Shown here: in pieces, positions 27,200 to 35,908 of the stretch | Layout of the letters: each line of letters begins with the position of its first letter | How positions within the stretch are numbered: the stretch's first letter is position 1 | From: Belliella calami | Lineage (GTDB): Bacteria; Bacteroidota; Bacteroidia; Cytophagales; Cyclobacteriaceae | Direction: 5' to 3' | NCBI RefSeq assembly: GCF_022549695.1 | Contig: NZ_JAKZGS010000004.1 | Span: 1-64,000 of the forward strand | DNA length: 64,000 nt | Made by a program: the position numbers and the translations under genes | The notes under the pieces: model-generated | Told to the model about the DNA's origin: nothing | The model's database searches: none | The model's input: the letters and a program-made list of their open reading frames with translations, nothing else

Positions 27200-28168
27200 T
27201 TATTCCGTTGGCGGCAACAATACTTGGTCAATCACATGAATAACACCGTTAGTTGCATGAATATTCACAAGACCTTCATCATCTAAACTTGCATCATTGA
27301 TTTGCATGTTAGCCAAATCTACTGTTAATGTAGCATCATCCAACATGGTTTCAATCACTGCATCTTGTCTTAAATCCTGAGAAAATCTTCTTGCTTCCAC
27401 AACATGATACTTCAAAACATCAGTCAAAAGACCTAATTCAATTTCATCCACTCCATTTACACCCAATGCATCATATAGAGCTTCAAAGGCTGCATCTGTT
27501 GGAGCAAATACTGTGTAATCATCGTCAAACCCACCCATAAAGGTTTCAACAAGGTCAGCTCTTACCAAAGCAGCTACCAATTGTGTAAACTGAGGGGAAT
27601 CAGAAGTAGATAAAGCAGTTGCGATTTCAGCAATGTTTTGCGTTGGAGCAGTAATTACATTGTCCAAAACATGAATTACACCATTAGAAGCACTTACGTC
27701 CGTGGCTTCAATTTTAGCATTACCATTAATCCAAAAAGAATCATCAGGCGCTTGGCTAACGAAAAAAGGAGCATCACCTAGCGTATTTACTCTTCCTGGT
27801 TCTACGTCAGCAGAAGCTACATTTCCACTTATAACGTGATATGTCAAAATATCACCAAGCTCTGGATTAGCAAGCAATTCGTCTGCTGACAAACCATTAG
27901 CAGAAAGAAAACGACCGAAAGCCTCATCATTAGGAGCAAAAACCGTGAAAGGTCCATCACCTGACAACGTAGGTACCAATTCAGCAGTTTCAATGGCTGC
28001 TGTCAATGTTGAAAACTCTGGATTTGCAGCAGCAACCTCCACAACATTATTCGTTTCGATGATTGGATCTGTATCGTCATCATCGTTACAAGCTACAAGT
28101 CCAAAACCTAAGGCTAAAGCCGCCAAAGGAAATCTAACATTCCAGTTAAATAAACTTTTCTTTTTCAT
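27200..28168 (-). CDS. FAS1 (fasciclin) lipoprotein with two domains
   Basis: A 322-aa protein from the ATG at 28168. The frame extends to 28207, but MKKKSLFNWN is the natural signal start. A lipoprotein signal is present (LGFGLVACND, Cys27). Two FAS1 domains are at about 45-185 and 190-322, with GPFTVFAPNDEAF and DYTVFAPTDAAF as H1 motifs and VIHVLDNVI and VIHVIDQVL near their ends. The sequence is closely similar to the neighbouring three-domain protein, so the two arose by duplication. Secreted or outer-membrane, likely adhesive. Confidence 0.94.
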   Translation of the reverse strand: MKKKSLFNWNVRFPLAALALGFGLVACNDDDDTDPIIETNNVVEVAAANPEFSTLTAAIETAELVPTLSGDGPFTVFAPNDEAFGRFLSANGLSADELLANPELGDILTYHVISGNVASADVEPGRVNTLGDAPFFVSQAPDDSFWINGNAKIEATDVSASNGVIHVLDNVITAPTQNIAEIATALSTSDSPQFTQLVAALVRADLVETFMGGFDDDYTVFAPTDAAFEALYDALGVNGVDEIELGLLTDVLKYHVVEARRFSQDLRQDAVIETMLDDATLTVDLANMQINDASLDDEGLVNIHATNGVIHVIDQVLLPPTE

Positions 28169-28450
28169 AATTTTTGTTGGTTTAGTTTTATTAAAAGTAC
28201 GCTTCATTAACCCACGTAAAGCTCCTAATGTTACATAAATGTAAATTTAATTTTAAAAATGTGTACAAAATATTGATTTTTGTAAACAAACTGTCATAAA
28301 AAGTAGATGTTTCAAGGTAGAAACTTTCTAATGGAGCATAAAATATAAATCCGAAAAATACAATTTATATTGAAATTATTATATTTATTCTAAACTTTAA
28401 CAAAATTGAAAATTTTATAAGTTCCAAACCGTTAACAAATCAATATCTAT
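28169..28450. other. AT-rich divergent intergenic region
   Basis: About 280 bases between divergent genes. Very AT-rich, with TTTG and TATTTTG-like words, consistent with two divergent promoters. No gene seen. Confidence 0.5.
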
Positions 28451-28458
28451 TAGATTTG
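28451..28458 (+). promoter_or_regulatory. Exact -7 promoter motif ahead of gldB
   Basis: TAGATTTG matches TAnnTTTG. Transcription would start near 28465, downstream of the outermost possible start codon (28456), which favours the ATG at 28477. The -33 box is weak. Confidence 0.4.
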
Positions 28459-28476
28459 AATTTTAATACATTATAT

Positions 28477-29487
28477 ATGGTCAAAAAATATCAAAATCTG
28501 TCAATTCTATTTGCTTCGCTACTTATCCTATTTGCTTCTTGCAAAAAATCTGAAGATGCTTGTGAATTGGATGCAAAGATTTTGGATAGTTTGGAAGATT
28601 TATCCATTACCAGGCTGGAGGATAACTTCTATACTGCAAGCACAAAAGAGGAGTTTCTGTTTCTTTTCGAAGAGTATGCTGATTTCACAAATGATTATCT
28701 TCAAATAGCACTTTACGACTCTAAAGAAGGTTTGGCTGATGAGCTCTTGGCTATCAATCAAGACACGCTGATGCAGGAGCTTTACAGCGAAGTGAAAAAA
28801 AACTATACTGATGTCAACCAATTGGAAATAGATTTGAATAACGCATTTGCTTACATCAAGTATTATTTTCCGGATTTTAAAATCCCCAAGGTTTATACCT
28901 TTTTGTCGGGTTTCAGCAATGATCTTTATATCTCTGATGATATGATTGTGATTGGTTTGGATTACTTTCTACCTAAGGAACATAGATTCCAACCTGAAGA
29001 ACTTCCGAGGTATATTGCTGACCGATACGAGCGCGACTACATAGTTCCGATGATAGTGACGGCCATTTCGTCCAAGTACAACAAGGTAGATCCAAATCAA
29101 AATTCCCTTTTGGCAGAAATGATCTTTTATGGTAAAGCATACCATTTCACCAAGGCGATTTTACCATGCACACCTGACGACTATATCATAGGGTACACTT
29201 CGGAAGAAGTTGCTTCTTGTTTTGCCAATGAGAAATTTATTTGGTCACACTTTATAGAAAATGATCTGCTTTATATTACCAACCCGTTTGAAATCAGGCA
29301 ATATACTGGAGAAGCTCCTGCTACAGATGTAGTCAGCCCAGATGCTCCGGGAAGAATCGGAAGGTGGCTTGGGTGGAATATCGTGGATGATTACAGGATC
29401 AATCAGGATGTTCCTTTAGATGTTTTGATGGAAAATCAAGATGCTGAACTGATCTTTAGGCAGTCAGGATATAAACCTCGTCAGTAA
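28477..29487 (+). CDS. gldB: Gliding motility lipoprotein GldB
   Basis: A 336-aa lipoprotein. The signal ends with LLILFASCKKS (Cys20), a canonical lipobox. The mature part shows the GldB pattern, with DFTNDYLQIALYDS, LNNAFAYIKYYFPDFKIPKVYTFLSGF (about 117-143), SDDMIVIGLDYFLP and, near the end, GRIGRWLGWNIVDDY. GldB is one of the Bacteroidota gliding/type IX-linked proteins needed for gliding in Flavobacterium johnsoniae. No other gld gene is adjacent. The start at 28477 is preferred over 28456. The 3' end overlaps the convergent glycosyltransferase by 32 bases. Confidence 0.88.
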   Translation: MVKKYQNLSILFASLLILFASCKKSEDACELDAKILDSLEDLSITRLEDNFYTASTKEEFLFLFEEYADFTNDYLQIALYDSKEGLADELLAINQDTLMQELYSEVKKNYTDVNQLEIDLNNAFAYIKYYFPDFKIPKVYTFLSGFSNDLYISDDMIVIGLDYFLPKEHRFQPEELPRYIADRYERDYIVPMIVTAISSKYNKVDPNQNSLLAEMIFYGKAYHFTKAILPCTPDDYIIGYTSEEVASCFANEKFIWSHFIENDLLYITNPFEIRQYTGEAPATDVVSPDAPGRIGRWLGWNIVDDYRINQDVPLDVLMENQDAELIFRQSGYKPRQ

Positions 29488-30676
29488 ACTCCTGACCAAA
29501 TTTTTTTTCATCAATTTGAGACAAAAGCCGCTTTACAGCAATTTCTTTGGAAAAATGTTCTTCAGCAATTTTCCTTGCATTTTGTTGATATTTTATCAAG
29601 AGCTGCTTGTCATTGGAAAGTCTATCTATCATCTCAATTGTCGATTCTGGGTTTTTAGGGTCATGGTAGATTCCAAGATCGTACTTTTTGGTGAGTTCAT
29701 AGACCCATCCTTTGTGGTTGACAAGTATGGCTTTTCCCGCTGCAAGCGCATCAAAAAACTTATTTGGGCTGTTTGTTTTCAACACAGGTAGGTGGTCAAA
29801 CGAAATAAATGCCATATCTGAAAGAGATAGCAAATCAGCTACTTTTTGTTTATTTCCAAAATCCAAAAATTTCACATTTTCCAACTTCAGCTTCGCTTTC
29901 AGTTCAAGTAGTTCTGGTAATTTAGAGCCTTTTCCAAGAATTATGAATTGATAACCTTTATTTTGTAAATGTGAAAGATTTGCAATTTCTAATAATTCCT
30001 CGACAGCATTTACCAGACCCAAAGCACCTGTGTAAATGATTGTAAATTGATCTTTTAGCTTATACTTATCCAAGAGTTTGGGATTTTTCTTTTGGGGAAA
30101 GAAAAATGAAGTGTCAGAAATGTTCGGTATGATTGTCACTTTGGTTTCCGTCCGCATTCTGACTGTATTGGCAATTCCGGGAGAAAGTGCAATGCATTTC
30201 AAAGCATGCCTATAAATGCGTTTTTCCAAAATAAAAAGAAACCGCTTGATCAATGGATTGGTGATTGCACCTACCTGAATAGGTGCATCAGGCCATAGGT
30301 CTCGGATTTCAAAAAAGTAAGGAACTGCATATCTCCTTTTTGCCCAAAGCCCAATTAGCCCTGTGGTCAGAGGAGTGGAAGTAATGTACAAGTAATCTGG
30401 TCTAGGAAGTTTGGAAACCCATTTTTTGGCTAATTTGACAAATTTTAAAAATGAAACAACCCTCTTGAAGAATCCCCATTCTTGTCTGTAATGAACAGGC
30501 AAATAATGGACTCGAATCCCATCGATGATTTTCAGGTCGTAATAATCCTTGTTGTGGCTCGTAATCATATCCACGATAATCCCAGCCTCTACCATTCCCT
30601 TTGCCAAATGATAGGATCTTATGGCGCCTCCCTCTTCGGGAGTCAAAAAATACTGGTGAATGTAAATGATTCTCAT
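29456..30676 (-). CDS. GT4-family glycosyltransferase
   Basis: A 406-aa glycosyltransferase from the ATG at 30676, where MRIIYIHQYFLTPEEGGAIRSYHL is the typical WbuB-like start. The GT-B fold shows the N-terminal Rossmann region and a C-terminal GT4 (PF00534) domain with FTIIYTGALGLVNAVEEL (about 220-237) and FISFDHLPVLKTNSPNKFFDALAAGKAI (about 300-327), the nucleotide-sugar Glu region here being PNKFFD. It probably adds a sugar in capsule or O-polysaccharide synthesis. Its start overlaps the asnB stop by 4 bases (ATGA). Confidence 0.9.
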   Translation of the reverse strand: MRIIYIHQYFLTPEEGGAIRSYHLAKGMVEAGIIVDMITSHNKDYYDLKIIDGIRVHYLPVHYRQEWGFFKRVVSFLKFVKLAKKWVSKLPRPDYLYITSTPLTTGLIGLWAKRRYAVPYFFEIRDLWPDAPIQVGAITNPLIKRFLFILEKRIYRHALKCIALSPGIANTVRMRTETKVTIIPNISDTSFFFPQKKNPKLLDKYKLKDQFTIIYTGALGLVNAVEELLEIANLSHLQNKGYQFIILGKGSKLPELLELKAKLKLENVKFLDFGNKQKVADLLSLSDMAFISFDHLPVLKTNSPNKFFDALAAGKAILVNHKGWVYELTKKYDLGIYHDPKNPESTIEMIDRLSNDKQLLIKYQQNARKIAEEHFSKEIAVKRLLSQIDEKKFGQEFTDEVYILTA

Positions 30677-32463
30677 TCCTGATTCTTGAGCCATGATGCT
30701 AAGATAAAAAGATTCCACACCAATAGAAATTGGTCTTTAAAGACTTTCTCTGGGGCTTCGGCAATTTGCTGCATTTCCCGTGGGAAATCAGCAGCCCATT
30801 TAGCATTCATTTCCTTGATTGTACCAAACACCCACTTTCTGAAACTCTCGTCCTCTTGCAACCATTCTTTGATAGGAATGCCGAAACCGATCTTTTTCCT
30901 TTTGGCAATTTTCGCAAAACCCCGCTTTTCCAAAGCTTCTTTGATCATTTTTTTACTCGAATAGAAAAGTGTCTGATCTTCGGAAAAACCCTTTGTCCAT
31001 TGGATCATCTCAAAATCCAAATATGGAGATCGCCCTTCTATGCCCTGTGTCATGCATACATTGTCATGGATTTTGAGCACATCATTGACCAAGAAATATT
31101 TCCTGTCAAAATTGAGCGCATTCTGAAAAATCCCTGCATCTTTTGGATACCAAAGCTGAAATTTGGAATATTCATCATCAGGAATATTCAGCAAAGATGC
31201 AAAGTTTAGAAAAGTCCTTTCAGGATCAGAATCGATTCCATTTAGGAATTTCTTGTATGGTCTGGGAAATGGTAGATTTTCTGACAGTTTTTTGATTTGG
31301 AGGTAGAATTTTGGGTTTTTGAGATATTTGGCAAAAGCCGAATGTCTCGTGTAGCCACCAAACAATTCATCCGCACCTGCACCAGAAATGAGTACTTGAA
31401 CATTTTCCTTTGCCTCTTTTGCAATCAGCCAAGTCAGAATCCCAGCACTATCCCCTATCGGCTGATCCATCCCCGCAATATACTCTTGCCAATGTTTCTG
31501 AATCTTCTCAGGATTGACTAGTACTTCAGTATGGAAGCCTTCAAACTGACTTGTAAGCTTTTTTGCAAAAACAGGATCCTTATATTTTGCCTGATACTTT
31601 TGCTCAAATGCTGCTGTAAAGGTAGCCACAGGTTGGCTTGTTTCTTCCGTCCATAACCTGTAAAGCAAACTGCTGTCTGCCCCACCACTCAGAATTATTC
31701 CCACTGGCCTCTCTGCATGGAAATTTTTGAGAACTGCATCTTTCAGCTTGCTTTCAAATACTTCTTGCGAAGGGACATCCTGAATAAACTTAGGCTGAGT
31801 CCATTCAAAATTGCGTACTGTTTTACCATTAAAATCCAAGGTCAAGCCTGTTCCCGGCAAATGCTGTTGGATATCATGGTAAAAACTCCTATCTGGAAAT
31901 GAATGTCTAGAATAAAAATATGGTAAGAATTGACTTTTATCGATCTTAATTTCCTTTCCAAAACCTGCCAAAACACCCCTTGATTCAGAAGAAAAACACC
32001 AAGTTTCTTCATTTTGGTAAAAATAAAGGGGCTTCTCTCCAGAAGGATCTCTTGCGATAGTGATCTGCTGTAGGGAAATATTGACAAAGACAAAGGCAAA
32101 CATGCCTTTCAATTCTGAAATTTTATCTGAACCATAGTGCTTGAGCCATAGCAAAAGCACTTCTGAATCTGAATTGGTCTTGAAATTATAGCCAAGATCT
32201 AAAAGATTATTTCTTAAATCCTGGTAATTGTAAAGTGCGCCATTCCACACCAAAACACAAGATTTATCTTCTGACCAAAAGGGTTGATTGGATGATGCAC
32301 TCAGATCTAGGATTTTCAATCTGTTGCCTGCGATCCAAACTCCTTCAGTAATTTGACAAAAATCAGAAAAATCAGGCCCACGATGCTGTGTCGCCTGCAT
32401 CATTTTTTGTATGGTAGATTTTCCGTCTTCTTTAGGATTAATGATCAGATTGATACCACACAT
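30673..32463 (-). CDS. asnB: Glutamine-hydrolysing asparagine synthase-like amidotransferase
   Basis: A 596-aa class II glutamine amidotransferase. Cys2 (MCGI) is the N-terminal nucleophile, with QHRGPD, VLVWNGALYNYQDLR and DSEVLLLW of the glutaminase domain. The synthetase domain carries the PP-loop SGGADSSLL (about 259-267) and GAGADELFGGYTRH. All catalytic elements of AsnB are visible. Given a GT4 partner in the same operon, it may amidate a sugar or peptide precursor of a surface polymer rather than make asparagine. The gap to nth is 3 bases. Confidence 0.93.
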   Translation of the reverse strand: MCGINLIINPKEDGKSTIQKMMQATQHRGPDFSDFCQITEGVWIAGNRLKILDLSASSNQPFWSEDKSCVLVWNGALYNYQDLRNNLLDLGYNFKTNSDSEVLLLWLKHYGSDKISELKGMFAFVFVNISLQQITIARDPSGEKPLYFYQNEETWCFSSESRGVLAGFGKEIKIDKSQFLPYFYSRHSFPDRSFYHDIQQHLPGTGLTLDFNGKTVRNFEWTQPKFIQDVPSQEVFESKLKDAVLKNFHAERPVGIILSGGADSSLLYRLWTEETSQPVATFTAAFEQKYQAKYKDPVFAKKLTSQFEGFHTEVLVNPEKIQKHWQEYIAGMDQPIGDSAGILTWLIAKEAKENVQVLISGAGADELFGGYTRHSAFAKYLKNPKFYLQIKKLSENLPFPRPYKKFLNGIDSDPERTFLNFASLLNIPDDEYSKFQLWYPKDAGIFQNALNFDRKYFLVNDVLKIHDNVCMTQGIEGRSPYLDFEMIQWTKGFSEDQTLFYSSKKMIKEALEKRGFAKIAKRKKIGFGIPIKEWLQEDESFRKWVFGTIKEMNAKWAADFPREMQQIAEAPEKVFKDQFLLVWNLFILASWLKNQE

Positions 32464-32466
32464 ACC

Positions 32467-33144
32467 TTAAGATTCTAATTCTCCTGATGCTTTGGCTTGT
32501 AGTTTATTGGTCTTTTCAAAGTACCTGCAAAAATGGGTAATCGTACATGCTTCACATTTTGGCTTTCTTGCTAAGCAAACATAGCGTCCATGCAAGATCA
32601 ACCAATGATGTGCTTTGTGTACATATTTGGAAGGGATGTTTTTGATCAATTGTTTTTCGACTTCCAAGGGTGTTTTTGCATTTTGAGGCACCAATCCCAA
32701 TCTTTTTGAAACTCTAAAAACATGGGTGTCAACGGCCATATTTGGTTGATTCCAAACCACAGAGGTGATTACATTCGCGGTTTTCCGTCCGACACCTGGA
32801 AGCCTGATAAGTTCCTCTACAGTAGAAGGAACTTTGCTATTATAGTCTTCCACAAGCATTTTTCCCAATCCAATAAGGTGCTTAGTCTTGTTGTTGGGAT
32901 AGGAAATACTTCTGATATAGGGAAAAAGCTCATCAAAATGTGTAGAAGCCAAATGCTCAGGAGTTGGGAAATGCTGAAACAAGGTTTGGGTGACAATATT
33001 TACCCTTTTGTCAGTACACTGTGCACTCAAAACTACCGCTACAAGCAACTGAAATGGGTTTTCATAGCTTAACTCGGTCTCCGCGACTGGCATGTTTTCT
33101 TCAAAATGATCAATGAAGGTTTTATATCTTTCTTTTTTCAGCAT
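32467..33144 (-). CDS. nth: Endonuclease III
   Basis: A 225-aa base-excision DNA glycosylase/AP lyase. The helix-hairpin-helix LPGVGRKTANVI includes catalytic Lys121, and Asp139 sits in VDTHVFRV. A [4Fe-4S] cluster ligand set is Cys190-x6-Cys197-x2-Cys200-x5-Cys206. All family residues are present. It removes oxidised pyrimidines. It leads an nth-asnB-GT operon whose members are separated by 3 bases or overlap. Confidence 0.97.
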   Translation of the reverse strand: MLKKERYKTFIDHFEENMPVAETELSYENPFQLLVAVVLSAQCTDKRVNIVTQTLFQHFPTPEHLASTHFDELFPYIRSISYPNNKTKHLIGLGKMLVEDYNSKVPSTVEELIRLPGVGRKTANVITSVVWNQPNMAVDTHVFRVSKRLGLVPQNAKTPLEVEKQLIKNIPSKYVHKAHHWLILHGRYVCLARKPKCEACTITHFCRYFEKTNKLQAKASGELES

Positions 33145-33290
33145 TCTTTTTCTTTTTGATTTCTAAAAATAGCAAGCTTCTAATTGATTTACCATTCAGA
33201 ATTTGTTTAATTACAACAAGAAAATTAAGTGATCGTTCTAAATATGCTTCTATTTATTATGTTTATCCGCTTTCACACCAATAAACACTG
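33145..33290. other. Upstream region of nth with a fragment of a repeat end
   Basis: 33252-33280 matches 17560-17588 at 25 of 29 positions and holds a TTATCCGC end, but no matching right end is seen. The rest is AT-rich and should include the nth promoter on the minus strand. Confidence 0.4.
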
Positions 33291-33451
33291 AAAATAATAT
33301 GAGTATCCGCAATGTTGCACGTTGGCTCAGAAGGGGTTTTATGTGTTGCGGATTCTTTCTACCGCACAACAGTCAACAGAACCTCAAATCATTTATCAAA
33401 CATTCTATTTATTGGCTACGTGCAATAAAGCGGATACACATATAAAATAAT
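33291..33451. repeat. 145-bp inverted-repeat element, copy B, with 8-bp direct repeats
   Basis: The element spans 33299-33443, from ATGAGTATCCGC to GCGGATACACATAT. AAAATAAT flanks it exactly at 33291-33298 and 33444-33451. Allowing one extra base on the left, the outer 29 bases of the two ends pair at 23 positions, including TATCCGC with GCGGATA and TTGCACGT with ACGTGCAA. About 90% identical to copy A at 18332-18476. No coding capacity. Confidence 0.85.
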
Positions 33452-33694
33452 TATTCACCACCATTGCCTTTTGCCGATTTCTGCAAAATTCCAAGTGTCA
33501 ATTCAAAATCTTGAGTTCTAGCGTAAACTCGTATTTAACAACTCTGTAAGTATTCTTTCTTAACATAAACAAAATGCTTTAATTTCAATCAACTGATAAA
33601 CTGATAACTATTAAACAAATAACCAATTATCTGTATGAACCCAAGTTTCAAACCCTCCGATTTGTGGCCATGCAGATAACTATAAGTTAAGTCC
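33452..33694. other. AT-rich upstream region of the esterase-like gene
   Basis: About 240 bases, AT-rich. No gene, hairpin or repeat is evident. Confidence 0.45.
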
Positions 33695-34562
33695 ATGCAA
33701 AATAAATTCACCCTCCATTTAATTCTGGTTTCAATATTATTGACCTTCGCATGCTCCGAATCAGAGGAGCCAAGTTTGAATTTGGATCCAAGTGTGGCTG
33801 TAGAAATCAAAGATGACCCTTATGGCAATCATCCAAGGCAAGTAATGGATGTATATCTCCCTGCGAATCGATCAAAAGAGAAGACAAAGCTGTTTGTTTG
33901 GGTTCATGGAGGTGCTTGGACTGATGGAGACAAGTCTGAGTTTACCCAAATAAAACCATTGCTTGAGACATTATTTGAGGATTATGCATTTGTATCAGTG
34001 AATTATAGGTTATACAACATCACGACAACTAGCAATAAATTTCCCAACCAGGAAGAAGATATCAAAAGTATGCTTAGCTATGTAAAATCCCGTTTGAGTG
34101 AATGGGATTTGAGTGAGGATGTGGTTTTGGCAGGAGGCAGTGCAGGAGGGCATTTGGCATTATTGCATAGTTATAAAAATAATGGAGATGGATTGGTCAA
34201 AGCTACTGTAGCATTTTTTTCCACCTACTGATTTCAAAGCATTTCATGGCTTCAACTTTCTGACAACTGCACTGATCGAAGCGCTTATCGGTGGAAGCCC
34301 AAATAGCAATCCGTCTGGCTACACTAATTCAAGCCCTGTAAATTTCATCAAGTCAACTTCTGTTCCGACTGTATTTTTTCATGGTACTGCGGACAATGTC
34401 GTACCGATTGCACAGAGTTATATTTTAGAGGAAAAGCTTGAGGAAAACGATGTCCCATTTTTGAGGGAATATATCCAAGGTGCAGGCCATAGTTTTTCAC
34501 AATCAGTCACAGTAGACTTGGTTGGAAAAACAGCGGCTTTTCTAAAAGTACATGTGCCTTAA
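33695..34562 (+). pseudogene. Alpha/beta-hydrolase lipoprotein interrupted by a one-base frameshift
   Basis: The frame opening at 33695 encodes a lipoprotein signal (LLTFACSES) and a carboxylesterase-like N-terminal part with HGGAW (oxyanion hole) and GGSAGGH (Ser nucleophile), then stops at 34231. Removing one T from the T7 run at about 34214-34220 restores the frame through PPTDFKAFHGF, HGTADNVVPI (acid residue) and GAGHSF (His) to the TAA at 34562, a protein of about 288 aa with a full catalytic triad. The break is an insertion in a homopolymer, so it may be a sequencing error, a recent mutation or slippage. A terminator follows. Confidence 0.9.
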
Positions 34563-34565
34563 ATA

Positions 34566-34600
34566 AAAAAAGCCTGAAGAGGTCATCATCAGGCTTACCA
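34566..34600. terminator. Convergent hairpin terminator
   Basis: AAGCCTGA and TCAGGCTT form an 8-bp stem with an 11-base loop, flanked by A and T runs, between the convergent hydrolase and the small sigma-associated gene. Confidence 0.85.
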
Positions 34601-34615
34601 TTTTATTTAAAAGGA

Positions 34616-34849
34616 TCAAACTCTCTCGAGTCCCGTAGATTTGGCTTTCTTTAGAATTGCTTTTACTACTTTTTCGGAAGGGTGAAGAATGATTTGATCT
34701 AACTTCTCGATCGTGCTCAGCATTTGCAAATATTCTTCCATCATAGACTCATCTTGATGTAAGGCCTGCACTAGAAGTTCATTCTCTTCCTCACTCATTT
34801 CTTGGTAGATATATCTTACCAAGTCATTTGGGGTAAATTGTTTTGTCAT
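34616..34849 (-). CDS. Small acidic protein overlapping the ECF sigma gene
   Basis: A 77-aa protein of mainly helical, acidic composition (MSEEENELLVQALHQDESMMEEYLQ), with no transmembrane segment. It overlaps the 3' end of the sigma gene by 26 bases in a different frame, a strong sign of translational coupling. In its position it would be expected to be an anti-sigma or sigma-modulating protein, but no zinc motif or membrane anchor typical of anti-sigma factors is seen. The function is not recognised. Confidence 0.75.
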   Translation of the reverse strand: MTKQFTPNDLVRYIYQEMSEEENELLVQALHQDESMMEEYLQMLSTIEKLDQIILHPSEKVVKAILKKAKSTGLERV

Positions 34850-35426
34850 AGGCTATGTTCAATTGTTTCATTTTTTTTCGCATATTAATCAGTGCATAGC
34901 GCATTCTCCCCAGTGCAGTATTGATGCTTACACCAGTTTGTTCTGCTATTTCCTGAAAACTCAAATCCATATAATGCCTCATGATCAGCACCTGCTTTTG
35001 TGTTTCAGGCAATTCATCAATCAACTTGCGTACAAGTTCTATCGTATCTTCTTTGATTCGAAGGTCTTCGACAGTCTCTTCAGCAAATTTTAAGGTATTA
35101 AATAAATTTCCGCCATCCTCCATCACTATGGTTGGATAGCGTTTACTTTTTCTAAAATAATCAATTGCCAGATTGTGCGCTATTCGCATCAACCAAGGCT
35201 GAAATTTACCTTCTTCGTTGTATTTGTCCGAATTGAGCGTTTGCACAACTTTGACAAATACATCTTGCAATAAATCCTCTGCAACACCCTGATCCTTAAC
35301 GATCAAATAGATGGTGGTATATACTCTTGATTTATATTTTTCCACCAACATTTCAAATGCAGCCTCACTTCCACCTCTATATTGTGTTATTAGTTCGCTG
35401 TCTTTAGGACTGATCCTTTTACTCAT
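34824..35426 (-). CDS. ECF-type RNA polymerase sigma factor
   Basis: A 200-aa sigma-70 family protein. Region 2 is at about 25-95 (VEKYKSRVYTTIYLIVKDQGVAEDLLQDVFVKV, then WLMRIAHNLAIDYFRK) and region 4 at about 135-185 (LPETQKQVLIMRHYMDLSFQEIAEQTGVSINTALGRMRYAL). These match ECF sigma factors (RpoE-like). The linked 77-aa protein is the likely regulator. It is encoded on the minus strand, with the 77-aa gene directly downstream. Confidence 0.93.
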   Translation of the reverse strand: MSKRISPKDSELITQYRGGSEAAFEMLVEKYKSRVYTTIYLIVKDQGVAEDLLQDVFVKVVQTLNSDKYNEEGKFQPWLMRIAHNLAIDYFRKSKRYPTIVMEDGGNLFNTLKFAEETVEDLRIKEDTIELVRKLIDELPETQKQVLIMRHYMDLSFQEIAEQTGVSINTALGRMRYALINMRKKMKQLNIAYDKTIYPK

Positions 35427-35908
35427 GTTTATTGACTTTTAAATAACGTAGAGGTTTATGCCATAGTATATATTAATGATTGAAACAATAATTACGTATC
35501 CAACCAAATGTATAGATTCGAAAACACTCATGCAATAGATGATTCAATTTTTTTTAGGATGAACTTCTCAGCAAAAGCGTACTAAATACCTCTAAATGGC
35601 TGTTCAAACTTGGATTTATGAAATAATATTTGGCTATAAGTATTCCTTGCTTTCTTACGGCCTCCACTATTTTGTAGGCTGTTGGTCTCAATAATTGTGC
35701 GAGTAATTTATTTTTTCTGTATAATCTCCAAATAAAGATTTATGGACGACTGGCTGTACGTTTGTATAAAAAGTGATTCAAATAAATCAAGGAATACAAA
35801 GAGTAAAAATTTAAGAATTTTTGGGATGTTAGATCATATGCTTAATGGTGATTGTTAGCTGATTTTATTACCTTCGTTTTTCAGAGAAAAACAATAAAAC
35901 ATATATAT
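35427..35908. other. AT-rich intergenic region between divergent genes
   Basis: 482 bases. No gene, strong hairpin or direct repeat was found. It should hold the divergent promoters of the sigma gene and the DUF3127 gene. TACCTTCG at 35869-35876 is one mismatch from TAnnTTTG but has no well-placed -33 box. Confidence 0.5.

Noticed and set aside
30677-30718. Upstream extension of the GT4 glycosyltransferase
   Set aside because: It would overlap asnB by 46 bases. The family start MRIIYIHQYF and the ATGA junction favour 30676.
33291-33451. Reading the 145-bp element as a small RNA gene or riboswitch
   Set aside because: Matched 8-bp flanks and equal copies elsewhere fit an inserted repeat better. 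Transcription cannot be judged from sequence.
34200-34240. Programmed frameshift in the esterase gene
   Set aside because: A T7 run is a common sequencing or replication slippage site. No stimulatory structure is evident, so a plain lesion or error is simpler.
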